DNA of 64,000 bases. Origin: Neonectria sp. B-13. Its lineage: Eukaryota; Ascomycota; Sordariomycetes; Hypocreales; Nectriaceae. A program made the position numbers and the translations under genes. Shown piece by piece: positions 31,118-40,576 of the stretch (the stretch's first letter is position 1; each line of letters opens with the position of its first letter). Location of the stretch: the NCBI GenBank assembly GCA_002682825.1, contig NOKP01000006.1:1488001-1552000 (forward strand), in the 5' to 3' direction. Below the pieces are notes generated by a model that had not been told where the DNA came from, did not search any database, and worked only from the letters and a program-made list of their open reading frames with translations.

Positions 31118-31453
31118 GGCGGACAGGCCGGGAGGAGAGCGCTCTGTGACAGAGTTGTGTGACTTTTCGAGATAGAAGCCGCTTGCGATGCGATTGTAGT
31201 CTGCGAAATAGTCTAGGTCTGCCCATGGCCCATCAATTGAGTTGCGCTGGTGAGCACGGACCAGAACGGGGAATTGTGGGACCGAGGCTCAGGAGCAGCG
31301 TGCGTTGGTAGGGCCGGCTTTGCTAATCGTCTCGTGTGTGTTTTACCGGCCGAGGCTTTGGGGCCCATGACGGAATATTCCAGCTTCCCAAACACAAGAA
31401 CATCCTCTTTTCACTTCCAGCTTATTCTTGCTCTTCCTCTTTATTCAGTAAAA
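31118..31453. promoter_or_regulatory. Shared divergent promoter, TPR protein / Dap1-like
   Basis: These 336 bp lie between two opposite start codons. The plus-side half ends in a TC-rich leader (about 31389-31445) immediately before the Dap1-like ATG. Two genes with mitochondrial or membrane-heme roles may share control here; this is inference. Confidence 0.45.
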
Positions 31454-32076
31454 ATGTCGGGAAAATTCGAGCCCAAGACCGCCATCACCTTGAATCCCCC
31501 CAAGGATGACCCCATCTCTGCTGAGGAGCTGGCCAGGTCCAATGGTTCGTCGCCTCCAACCCCGCCATTACTGGCATCATCACCATGGTGTTGATTGGCT
31601 TCACATGAGTTCTGAGCTGCGCGCAAAGACTTCGGGCTGAGATTAAGCAACAGGAGCCGACGGCGGACAGTGCTACGTCGCCATCAAGGTATGGCATCTT
31701 ATCATCGTCTTCGTCTTCCTGCAGCGTCTGATCACAAGAAAACAGGGCAAGGTCTACGACGTGAGTGGCAACAAGGCCTACCAGCCAGGAGGCTCATACA
31801 ACGGTAAGATCACCTCCCCAGAAGCCGCCATACTTCATTGCGTATCCGCATCTTTCACTTCACCAGCATCCAGTCACTGACGCATGCGCCGCAGTCTTCG
31901 CCGGCAAGGACGCCTCCAGGGCCCTGGGCAAGACGTCCACCAAGCCCGAGGACGCCCGGCCCGACTGGCAAGACCTGAGCGACCAGGAGAAGGGCGTTTT
32001 GAATGACTGGGTTACCTTCTTCTCCAAGCGGTACAACGTCGTTGGCTTCGTGGAGGGCGCCACAAACATGGATTGA
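31454..32076 (+). CDS. DAP1: Cytochrome b5-like heme-binding (MAPR/Dap1 family) protein
   Basis: Four exons (31454-31544, 31654-31688, 31746-31803, 31895-32076) encode 121 residues. The MAPR-type cytochrome b5 fold is shown by CYVAIKGKVYDVSGNKAYQP, GGSYNVFAGKDASRALGKTS and LNDWVTFFSKRYNVVG. The Tyr residues in VYDVSG and GGSYNVFAG are the usual heme-side residues of this family, which uses Tyr rather than the His pair of classical b5. Dap1/PGRMC1 proteins stabilise cytochrome P450s in sterol synthesis. Unlike yeast Dap1 there is no N-terminal membrane helix. The first intron ends in CAGGAG, so two acceptors 3 nt apart are possible (an extra residue or not). Exon 2 is only 35 nt. Confidence 0.88.
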
Positions 32077-33065
32077 CTAGCCGAGATGTGTCTTACCGAC
32101 AAAGTCAGGTTGTGAACTGAGGCCGACGCGGCAATCCGGCCGGTCCACTCCCCTTGCACCTCTGCCTCTCTTGTGAATGCTGCGCCTTTGTATTCTCCGC
32201 TGCTGTGAATATGTGTGGGTATTTCCCCTAGGCGTAAGACGATTCGTTCCTTCATGCTGTGGCCTCTGGGTTCCCCTGGTTCACATCGCCTTGGTCTGTG
32301 GAGAGATTCTCAATTTGGTCTCCGACAATTGGAATGATTACATGCATGAGGCCAACTTGATTATATGCTAAGCGATGGGAATTGATGGTCAAAGTGTCCC
32401 ATCTTCGAGCCTAGTTGTCCGGACTCATGCAGCTCGCATCAGCCTGAACAGACCCCCCTGGTGACCCGGGAGGAGCTTCACAGTGTTAGTCACGGAGCCC
32501 TTCCAGCGCCTGAAACAAATCCTAATATTTGCAGGCCTTTCAACAAACGAGTTACCCCCACCGGGACTGTCCCACCGCTCCATCGTAACGTTGTGTCCCC
32601 GCAAATTGTGGATGGGCATGGCCTCGTGCTAGCGAAAAGGAGGCCACAGTGCCTGGTGCATGCATCTCTCAGAGTTCTTTGTACTTCAGTCTTTCTCATT
32701 TCAGAAACCAAGGGCCGATATAAACGCTACTTACACCGAGATCAAGGACCGTTTCTTCTTCCCAAGTGGTGAACTGCGTGTGTAACTGGCCATGGTGTCA
32801 TTGACACCATGTCGTGGTCATAGATGGTTTAGGACAGCAGAAGCACCACAGCAAGTTTGACATTTTGTCTTGATGGTATGATGCAGATCGTCAATTCATG
32901 ATAACACCTCCGTCTCAAACAATATCACCTTCTCAAGAACCCGCCTGGAGAGCTATGTAGAACAAACTGTACAAGACCCATTGAAACAAGCCGACAGACT
33001 CTCCAGACTGATAGCCCTGATCCACCAGTTACCGAGACGCTCCGCACCAAACTCCTCATTTCTAA
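32077..33065. other. Intergenic region
   Basis: About 1 kb with no supported gene. It includes a perfect 10-bp inverted repeat at 32791-32811. Confidence 0.5.
32791..32811. repeat. Perfect inverted repeat, 10-bp arms, 1-bp centre
   Basis: The left arm catggtgtca and right arm tgacaccatg are exact reverse complements around a single T. It could be a dimeric protein-binding site or chance; it lies about 490 bp from the Cys-rich small gene. Confidence 0.75.
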
Positions 33066-33305
33066 CTACTGCAAAGCCTGTTCATGATCGCCATCGATAT
33101 CCTGCGAGCTCTGCTCTCCCTGAGTTTCGGCTGCTGGCTGCGCGCCCATGCAGTTCTCACATGGTCTACTCTGACGCCATGAGTCGCGGAGGACCTTGAC
33201 ACCGAAGCACTGGTGATTGGGGTCGTTGCGGGCGAAGTGACAGTAGGACTTGATGCGGAAGGTGGAGTGGTTGCAGAGAAAGAGGTATTCTTCCCAGTCG
33301 CACAT
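33066..33305 (-). CDS. Small Cys-rich protein, unknown
   Basis: This 79-residue frame starts MCDWEEYLFLCNHSTFRIKS and continues with C-HFARNDPNHQC and RPCENC. The eight or so cysteines with a terminal CXXC resemble a loose group of short fungal proteins of unknown function that may bind a metal. There is no signal peptide, so it is probably intracellular. Support beyond length: a good TATA box (TATAAAAG, minus strand, 33548-33541) lies about 240 bp upstream, and a plausible 59-nt leader intron (33394-33336, GTAATC...CTAAC...CAG) sits between. The tail (GEQSSQDIDGDHEQALQ) is hydrophilic. An in-frame N-terminal extension would need non-ATG initiation. The gene is not assigned a function. Confidence 0.55.
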   Translation of the reverse strand: MCDWEEYLFLCNHSTFRIKSYCHFARNDPNHQCFGVKVLRDSWRQSRPCENCMGAQPAAETQGEQSSQDIDGDHEQALQ

Positions 33306-33540
33306 CTTGGATGGTTGAATGATGAAACTTAGGGCCTGGTATGGGGGCGTCAACTTGTTTGTTAGAGATGAAGGCCACTGGGTGTTGCGATTACCTATTA
33401 TCGAGGCTTCTATGAGTATTCTTTACAAAACGGAGGATTGGAGCTGAGGTAAAAGCGAAGAGGAGTGTGATTGTTTCTTGTCTGGGGCGACTGAGATGAT
33501 GAGATCTAAATGGAATAGACCATCATGGGGCCCAGTTGAC

Positions 33541-33548
33541 CTTTTATA
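33541..33548 (-). promoter_or_regulatory. TATA box of the small Cys-rich gene
   Basis: TATAAAAG on the minus strand followed by about 30 bp to a pyrimidine-rich likely start region; it lies 236 bp upstream of the ATG at 33305. Confidence 0.5.
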
Positions 33549-34159
33549 GACAAGCAGGACGTCGTTAGAGCCCTCTACAAAGAAGCCACAGTGGGAGTTA
33601 CTCATACAAACACCGAACAGGTAGACAATAAGTAACGTCAAGATCCAATCATGACGCATTTCATCTACACAACATGCAAGTGCTGGCCAGCTCCAGGGGC
33701 CAGAAGTCGATGGACCACCTCGTTCTGCACGCAAGGACTTGCCACACGTATATCTGGGCCCCGAACTTGTGCTAGAATGAGCGATCTGCATCGGGACAGA
33801 GGCAGATATCCGATGGAACATGCGTTTGGTGGTGGCAGAACCCGGTTCTTGTTGCACAGTGCTTGTGGGAGTAATGAGCCAAAATTGACATTGTAGTTCA
33901 ACGAGAATGCTCCCTACAAGCTTTTGGTACGTCCATTGAGTACAGTCATAACCTGATTTGGTTTTAAGGAGAAGTCGCTGGTTGAACGAGCTTCTTTGCA
34001 ACTGATTAAGGCCAACTACATCATACGGCTACGACAATCAAGAACATCAACCGAGACGTCCAGGGATATTATAAGGTTTACGATTAGCAGCAACCCCATA
34101 AAACTAGCAGATCCTTCCGTCAAGAACATGGGTTCGTGCTAAGACGTCGAGGGTAGAAC

Positions 34160-34525
34160 ATGGAGCAGAGGTCCACCACCTGGTTGCAAAACAATACTCG
34201 GGGAGCAGTGATATCTCCACACTGTGTCGGTGCTAGGCCGTGCTCAAAGTCGGAAGAACTGTGTCGAAGGAAGAACAAGCATCTCCGAGGCTGCGGGATG
34301 ATTCCAGATACCCGGTTTCCCAAGACAGTGTTGATCCAGGGCGAGTTTGTGTCCGATCCAGATCGGAGATGCGACGAGGTAGCTGCGCTGGAAGTCGGCT
34401 GTGAGAGGCTGGACAAACTGCATGGCGCAGACGCGGCACGGGAAGTTGCAGAGCGGCTGAGCAAGCCGCCAGTAAAGGCACAGCTCGGCTCTCAGACTTA
34501 TAGAGGCCAAGGGAAACCGGAATGA
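34160..34525 (+). CDS. Doubtful small ORF, charged and Cys-containing
   Basis: The frame opens with a true ATG and gives 121 residues, with Cys in PHCVGARPCSKSEELC and an amphipathic-looking GADAAREVAERLSK segment. Nothing in it matches a family I know. The opposite strand is also open in two frames over the same bases, so it may be chance. It is listed because composition is more protein-like than other frames nearby. Confidence 0.2.
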   Translation: MEQRSTTWLQNNTRGAVISPHCVGARPCSKSEELCRRKNKHLRGCGMIPDTRFPKTVLIQGEFVSDPDRRCDEVAALEVGCERLDKLHGADAAREVAERLSKPPVKAQLGSQTYRGQGKPE

Positions 34526-35250
34526 TACTGAGGGAGAAAAAGTGGGTAGTCAAGTCGGGAGAAGAGACAACGGAGGGAAGAGACAAATACGAAGAGATGT
34601 GAGAGGCCGCAGGTCGGCAGAGCCAGAAGCATCTTGCCGGCTGTGCTGCTGTCCGTGGAAGCCATTCGGCTTCACAATAGCATAGGGGCGGTAGTAGCAA
34701 TCCAATAATTGAGTCCATGCTCTAGAATGACTCCAGGTGCGCGGTCTTGGTACGAGGTTCGTCTATTCGAAGTCACTACGAAAGCCACGACATGCATTGA
34801 TCAAAAGGCTGAGAGCCATAGCAAACTTCGGGACATGATAACACTGACACAGGAAGGATGCTAACCGTCAAGGTCGTTGGATGGGCGTCTAGACCACCAG
34901 GCCAGAGGGCAAGCCGGAAGAGGTTGCTTTTAGCTAGTACGTCCCCGCAAGGAATTGCTATATTCCCATGTACGCAAGCTACGCTGACGATCACGAATAC
35001 CCTCGGCAGCTACTCGGGCTGGTTTGCGTAGATGAGAAGCAAGAAAGCACAATGCAGAGCATGGGAAGATGGTTCGCAAACAACCCGATGGTGGTGGCGG
35101 AGGAAGCTATGTGGGAACTTTGCTGCGCAGCATGAGGTGGCGTATGAAACCCAATGCAAGGTCGGCGGGCCATTTGGACATCTGCGTCACCACTCCGGGT
35201 CTCGAGTCTTGAGCCCCGAGTCTCGAGTCCCGAGCCGGGCATCAAGGCAT

Positions 35251-35279
35251 CGCAGACTCGCAGACTCGCAGACTCGCGG
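35251..35279. repeat. 8-bp tandem repeat
   Basis: Three exact copies of cgcagact plus a partial fourth. Just upstream (35200-35235) are imperfect copies of a CGAGTC(T/C)(T/C)GAG palindromic element. Confidence 0.85.
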
Positions 35280-36821
35280 CGAGGTATTCTGTACCCGAGG
35301 GGCGCAGCGAGCACGCGCGACGACGCACGCATGCCCTTCTCAACAGAACAAAAGGGCGGCCAGCGGCGAGCGGGGAATGGGGAATCGATGTGATGAGCGG
35401 GCTGGCTAGTGCGCTTTTGTCACAATGCGCAGGTTTTGTAATTTGACAGATGCGCGACAATGTGGTTTTGTCGTGGTTCGTGGTGGTTCGCAATCTGACA
35501 TATCGCCCTTCCCCCCAGTTTGCGGTGGTGAGCGTTTTTGGCTTGGCTGCCTCGTGGTTGCCTGACGGCTGCCTTGCAACTCACCGACGCAGAAGTGTGC
35601 AGAGGGGGTGGAACAGGGCGTTCTGATTGGCCGGTATGCCACGACACAAGGGAAGAGCGGGCGAAAGTGAGGCGGATGGGACGCCTTCACGGCATGTAGG
35701 ACACCCAAATGGTGTCGATTCTCATCCTCTTGCTGTTTTGCTCCTCATCTCCCCATCTCGTCTCTCTCCTACATTCATTTGCACCGCCATCACGACTCCG
35801 TCCGTTCGTCCCGTTCCTTTGACGTGGCATTTCATCGGCCTATAGCCGCCCTCGCCCGTTCGTGTCTCTCTGCTGCTAGTCCACTCGGTTGCGTACTTGT
35901 CTACTTGCGTACTCGCAACCTTGCTTCAACCACCACCACGCGTCACTGGACTCGAGCCTCAACGCAGCGCTGCGGTACGGCAACAAGGCAGAAATACCCC
36001 ACCACCCGCCGCCGTTTCAACTCCCCACCCTCCCCAGTGCCACTCAACCCGGCGACATACGATACCAAGACGCTCCGTCTAGCCAAGATCAGAGCCAGGA
36101 GCGCGCTCGTCTTCAAGAGGCTCGCTCTGGTTTAATTGCCGAGTTTCAACCCCCCTTCTTGGCCATTTCTCGCTTTGGCTTACCTCCCCGCATCGCTCTT
36201 CCGCCGGTCTTCTGCTTGACTGAACTTCCGTGGCCCGTGGTCCGTCTGTCCATCTGTCCATCTTTTCCTCTACGTCTCTCCATCGTCGCCTCTGCCTGGC
36301 TCTATCATCAGCCTTCTCTTCGCCACTTCTAACGCCCTCTCCCCCTTGTCCTTGATCCCTCTGTCAACCCAACCTGTTACTTCTTTGTTCGACTCTATCC
36401 AAGGCCTAGCGTGCCATTGCGTTGCTGGTGCCATCGTCGTCACCTTAGACATCGCCACTTGACCGGCTCCCTGACCATCTTGGCCAACCAAAACCACCCT
36501 ACCGATCATCTCTGCGAATGCTTGTCGTCTTTTCGCAAACCTATTCCTGGGTTCCTCTGGACTCAGCTGTGCGTTTCCGTCTCTAATCGTGTAGAATTGT
36601 CGACGTCGCTGACATCATAAGCAGTCCTCCACTCTCTTCCTGCTCGCTGAACGGCAATCTCTCCTCTTCGTGTATGTTCCTTGCCCGCGTTCAATCTCTT
36701 GACACTGTCTTATGAAATTCTACAGTACTCCTCTTGGTAAACAGTACGAGTTGAGCCATTGAACGTTTGGTGTTGCTCTCCCTTACAAACATCACTCAAC
36801 ACCACCGGACCGACTCTCACA

Positions 36822-39443
36822 ATGGAAGCCTCCAACTCTGGCTCGGGCCGCCGTTCGGGCGCCGAGTCCCTCGGTCCCAATCATCAGCAGTATACCCAAA
36901 CCAGGCCCTCTCCAACTCAACAAGCCTCTGCGAAGGCACCCTTTCCGTGGAACTTGTCGCGATTCTACAACATGAGTGAGGACAGCCCTTGGGTACCTCA
37001 AGGCATCGTTGCCAGTATTCCTCCCGACGCTCAATCTGGCCAGCATCTGTCAGGATCGGTCAATTTCCAGCCTACTGCCGCCTTTCAAAACTATAGAAGT
37101 AGGCCCCTGCAATCCGAGTGTGATACAACCAACGATGATTCGGGATACGGCGGGAGTGGTGCACCCTATAGCATCGAGGACACCTCTGTATATGACGATG
37201 ACCAGAACCCCGAGGCCCAGAATGCGCAACAGCTCTTTGAGGCTTTCCACCTCGGCGTTCCCCCTCCACCTCCCACATGGGTATCACCACGACCGACCCC
37301 GAGTGTCGCCACTGCTCCTACTAGCGGAGAGCACAAGCACTATTGTGCCGAATGTGAAACCTGGCTGCGAACAAGATCAGAGCTCAAGTAAGTCGGCACA
37401 ATTCACCAGTTCTTCAAAGACTTGGTCTCACATAAACCAGCAAGCACAATCTCAGACACAGCAAGCCTTTCCATTGCCAAGCACCGCGCTGCAGTCGTAG
37501 GGAAGGCTTCAGCACCAAGAATGACCTCGACAGGCACAAACGGAGCGTTCATTCTGACTTGTCAGTTTCTGGACCCAGATATGTTTGTCGCTTGGGTCAA
37601 TGTGCCGCAAGAGATAATCCCAAGCTCTGGCCAAGAGCAGACAACTTTCGCTCTCACCTGCGCCGCATTCATCACAAAGAGTACACCGCCGACGACGATC
37701 TCGGAGAATACATGTATCGGTATGTACTAGCGGCTATGCCTGATTGCTCACCACATTTTGACTAACCAGTTCCTAGTCAACCTCCCTTGGGTGAAGATCT
37801 CGAAGGTGTTGGAGGAAGCGCCCTCTCATACATCAATAACAACCAGTCTGCAAACATTCAGAAGCCTATTGGGCATCCCTTTTCGCAATCTTTCCTTGGA
37901 AACCAACCGATGGCTACGAATTCCAGACATGGAATTCCTCAACTGCAAAACGACCTGGACTCCCTTGACTCTATACTCCAGAGCTCAACGTCTACGTCTT
38001 CTGAGAATGGCCCGTCAGGGTCTGCTCGGGTCCAAGAAGTTGACAATGACTTCATGCAGCCAGAACTCTTGCATGGGACAGGTCAAGGTCCATTGCAATC
38101 TGGCCGAGCATTTGGCGTCCAGATGACTCCTCAATCTACTGGTCGTTATCCCTACACACAGCAAACCCATGAAAGTATTCCCAGCAATTGCGAGCTTTCT
38201 GTGTGTAACGATGACGACACTAGCCCTCTCGACGATGCCACTGAGTCTTCCGAGCATGGAGACGAGCATGGCAGCACCTTGGAAATGGTCTCCGCCCCTC
38301 CCAAGGGACTGGGGCTGAACCAAGTCAAGGCAAGGCAATCCGATGTTAAGATGACAGACGTGGAGCCCGAGAAATCAAACTCCGCGACTCGTTCTTCATC
38401 TGACACAATTTCTGACAATCTGCTCGGCTTACACAAGGACTCTGAGAGTGTCTTGGAGTATCTGAAAACTCTCCCCAAAGAGCTCCTAAAGAGTGCTTTG
38501 AATGGAGATGTGGAGAACTCCAAAGCAACAAGCTCAACACCGGATTCGGTCAACCAAAAGATTCTATACCCATGCACTGAGTGTACGAAGAAATTCGGCA
38601 GACCATGCGAGCTCAAGTTCGTTCCCCGATCTCCTTCACCTGTTCCACTACTAACCATTTCGCAGGAAACATCTGAAACGACATGAGAAGCCATATGGAT
38701 GCACGTTTCCTGACTGCTCCAAGGCTTTCGGGAGCAAGAACGACTGGAAGAGGCATGAAAGTAGTCAGCACTGGCAGCTTGAGAAATGGAAGTGTGAGGA
38801 TAAAAAGGCGAACTCACAGCAGCCTTGTGACAAGGTTTGCCATAGGAGGGAGAGCTTCAAGCACCATCTTTCCAAGGAACACATGATGAGCGATGCGAAG
38901 CAGATCGAGGAGAAACTCGATAAATGCCGGATTGGACGTCACTGCGATACTCGATTCTGGTGTGGTTTCTGTGTTGAAATCGTCGAAATTATAGACGAAG
39001 GGGTCAACGCCTGGACGAAACGGTGTGACCACATCGACGACCATTTCTCTGGTCGCGACGGCAAACCCAAGAGGCACATCATCGAATGGAGGCAGATGGA
39101 AAACTCGAATCAGAGGCGTGAGGCAAGCACGCAGTCCTCAACGGAGGAATCGAGCTCAACTTCCGACTCTGGGACGAGCTCCCCCTTGAAGCGCAAGCTA
39201 AGTGCTGACGCCGAGATCATTTCCCGCAAGAAACAACGGCAGGAGGTGACAGCATACATGTGGACATGTGTAAGTTGACGACTGTTTCACCCCTGCGTAC
39301 AGAGACTAACGTGGAATGTCTGCCAGTGTCAGTGCAATGTAGACATAAACTTGAAGACCTCAACGATGTGCATCGACTGTAACCACCAAAAGTGTCTGCA
39401 AAACTGCGTCGTTAGCGGAGTCGTCCATCAGCCTGATAGTTGA
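36822..39443 (+). CDS. C2H2 zinc-finger protein, probable transcription factor
   Basis: Five exons (36822-37387, 37441-37719, 37777-38616, 38666-39269, 39327-39443) encode 801 residues; introns are 49-57 nt. A Ser/Pro/Gln-rich N-terminus precedes a first finger block, YCAECETWLRTRSELNKHNL then FHCQAPRCSRREGFSTKNDL and a third YVCRLGQC...HLRRIHH finger. A disordered middle follows, then a second block, YPCTECTKKFGRPCELKKHL, YGCTFPDCSKAFGSKNDWKR and CDKVCHRRESFKHHLSKEH. The C-terminus ends in a compact Cys module (CQCNVDINL...CIDCNHQKCLQNC). A basic stretch (PLKRKLSADAEIISRKKQR) may direct nuclear import. Introns 1 and 3 interrupt the same place (Glu-Leu-Asn/Lys, phase 2) in each block, pointing to internal duplication. 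Targets are unknown. Confidence 0.87.
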
Positions 39444-39953
39444 GCGCAGAACAACGACTGCAGGTTAAAAAGGAAGGAAAGTAAAGGAGAATGTTATCTC
39501 TGGCGTTCATGTATCATTGGAGAAATTTTCTGGGTTTGGAACACAGGGATGGAGTACGCACATGCAATATTGTCTAGGATACCCATAACAGTGGCGTTAA
39601 TGCTGGGGGGCATTGGAAAAACGAGGACGGGGACGATGCTCGCTTTCTCTACAATAGTGGCTTCTCCGTAAATAATAGCACACCGCTGTGACAAGGCAAC
39701 CTTGACCAATGTTTGAGGCACGTCCTGCGTACTGTCCTTGGACCGGGATCATGTTGAAATTGGAGTGCTGGACTCCAGAATCCAGATGTAGGAGTTTCTT
39801 CTTTGGGAGTTGGTGCGTGACTGGGTGCCTGCGTGTGGACGTAGGAAGCAGGCCGGGGGATTACGATACTTCCCCGAGATTGTTCAGATCGATGAGATCT
39901 ACAGTGGCAGGGTGATTTGCAAATCCGGGTCGCAAGGATCCGCGGTGCCATGT

Positions 39954-40012
39954 GGAGCGAGGAACGGCAAGACCCGTGAGGTGGAGTGAGGAACGGCAAG
40001 ACCCGTGAGGTG
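39954..40012. repeat. 29-bp direct duplication, two copies
   Basis: Two adjacent copies sharing aggaacggcaagacccgtga and the flanking ggtgga, differing at one position (gcgagg versus gtgagg). Confidence 0.85.
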
Positions 40013-40078
40013 GAGGTGTGATAAACGAACAGTCTACAAAGACTGTGCGTAAATAGTGCAAGGTATGTGATTAGGGCG

Positions 40079-40095
40079 TGGTGGTGGTGGTGGTG
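40079..40095. repeat. (GTG)n microsatellite
   Basis: Five to six GTG units; a second short GGT run occurs at about 40149-40160. Confidence 0.85.
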
Positions 40096-40476
40096 ACGGG
40101 AGAGAGAAGGGGGCAAAAAGGCGGCGTGTCATCCTAGCTGCGTGGGTGCGGTGGTGGTGGTGATGCTTGAAGCTGAGCTATTCGGACGACGTGAGAGTCC
40201 CCTTTGCAAATGCCGATATGAAGAGCGAGCGGTTGGAGGCGTGCGCCGGGCAAGGATGTAGGCTCTAGGCTGTCTGAGATATGACAGGCGCCGACCGGTC
40301 TGGTGGTCCAACGAGCCGTTTGCTGCTGATCATGGTTCAGATGCGGTCCACCCACTGACGAACACCCGGGGCTTGATAGCTTTGCGGCGTCCGGAAGTTG
40401 CGAAAGAGGCCTACCGGGTGCTCCATACCGGTCTTAGACTCTCTAGTGCCAGTCGCTAGGCAGCCCAGTGAGGCGA

Positions 40477-40576
40477 NNNNNNNNNNNNNNNNNNNNNNNN
40501 NNNNNNNNNNNNNNNNNNNNNNNNNNNNNNNNNNNNNNNNNNNNNNNNNNNNNNNNNNNNNNNNNNNNNNNNNNNN
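40477..40576. other. Assembly gap, 100 N
   Basis: Exactly 100 N, the conventional placeholder for a scaffold gap of unknown length. Any feature spanning it cannot be assessed. Sequence on both sides is GC-rich and repetitive, which probably caused the break. Confidence 0.99.

Larger units (their letters stand above)
33306..36821. other. Intergenic region with possible decayed small genes and a long leader
   Basis: From 33394 to about 34530 several short Cys-containing frames appear (minus strand about 33890-33660; plus strand 34160-34525, 121 codons with a true ATG), none convincing. From 34700 to 35500 nothing is seen except short repeats. From about 35700 to 36821 the plus strand is CT-rich with many short frames, typical of the promoter and long 5' leader of the C2H2 gene that follows. 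Confidence 0.45.
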
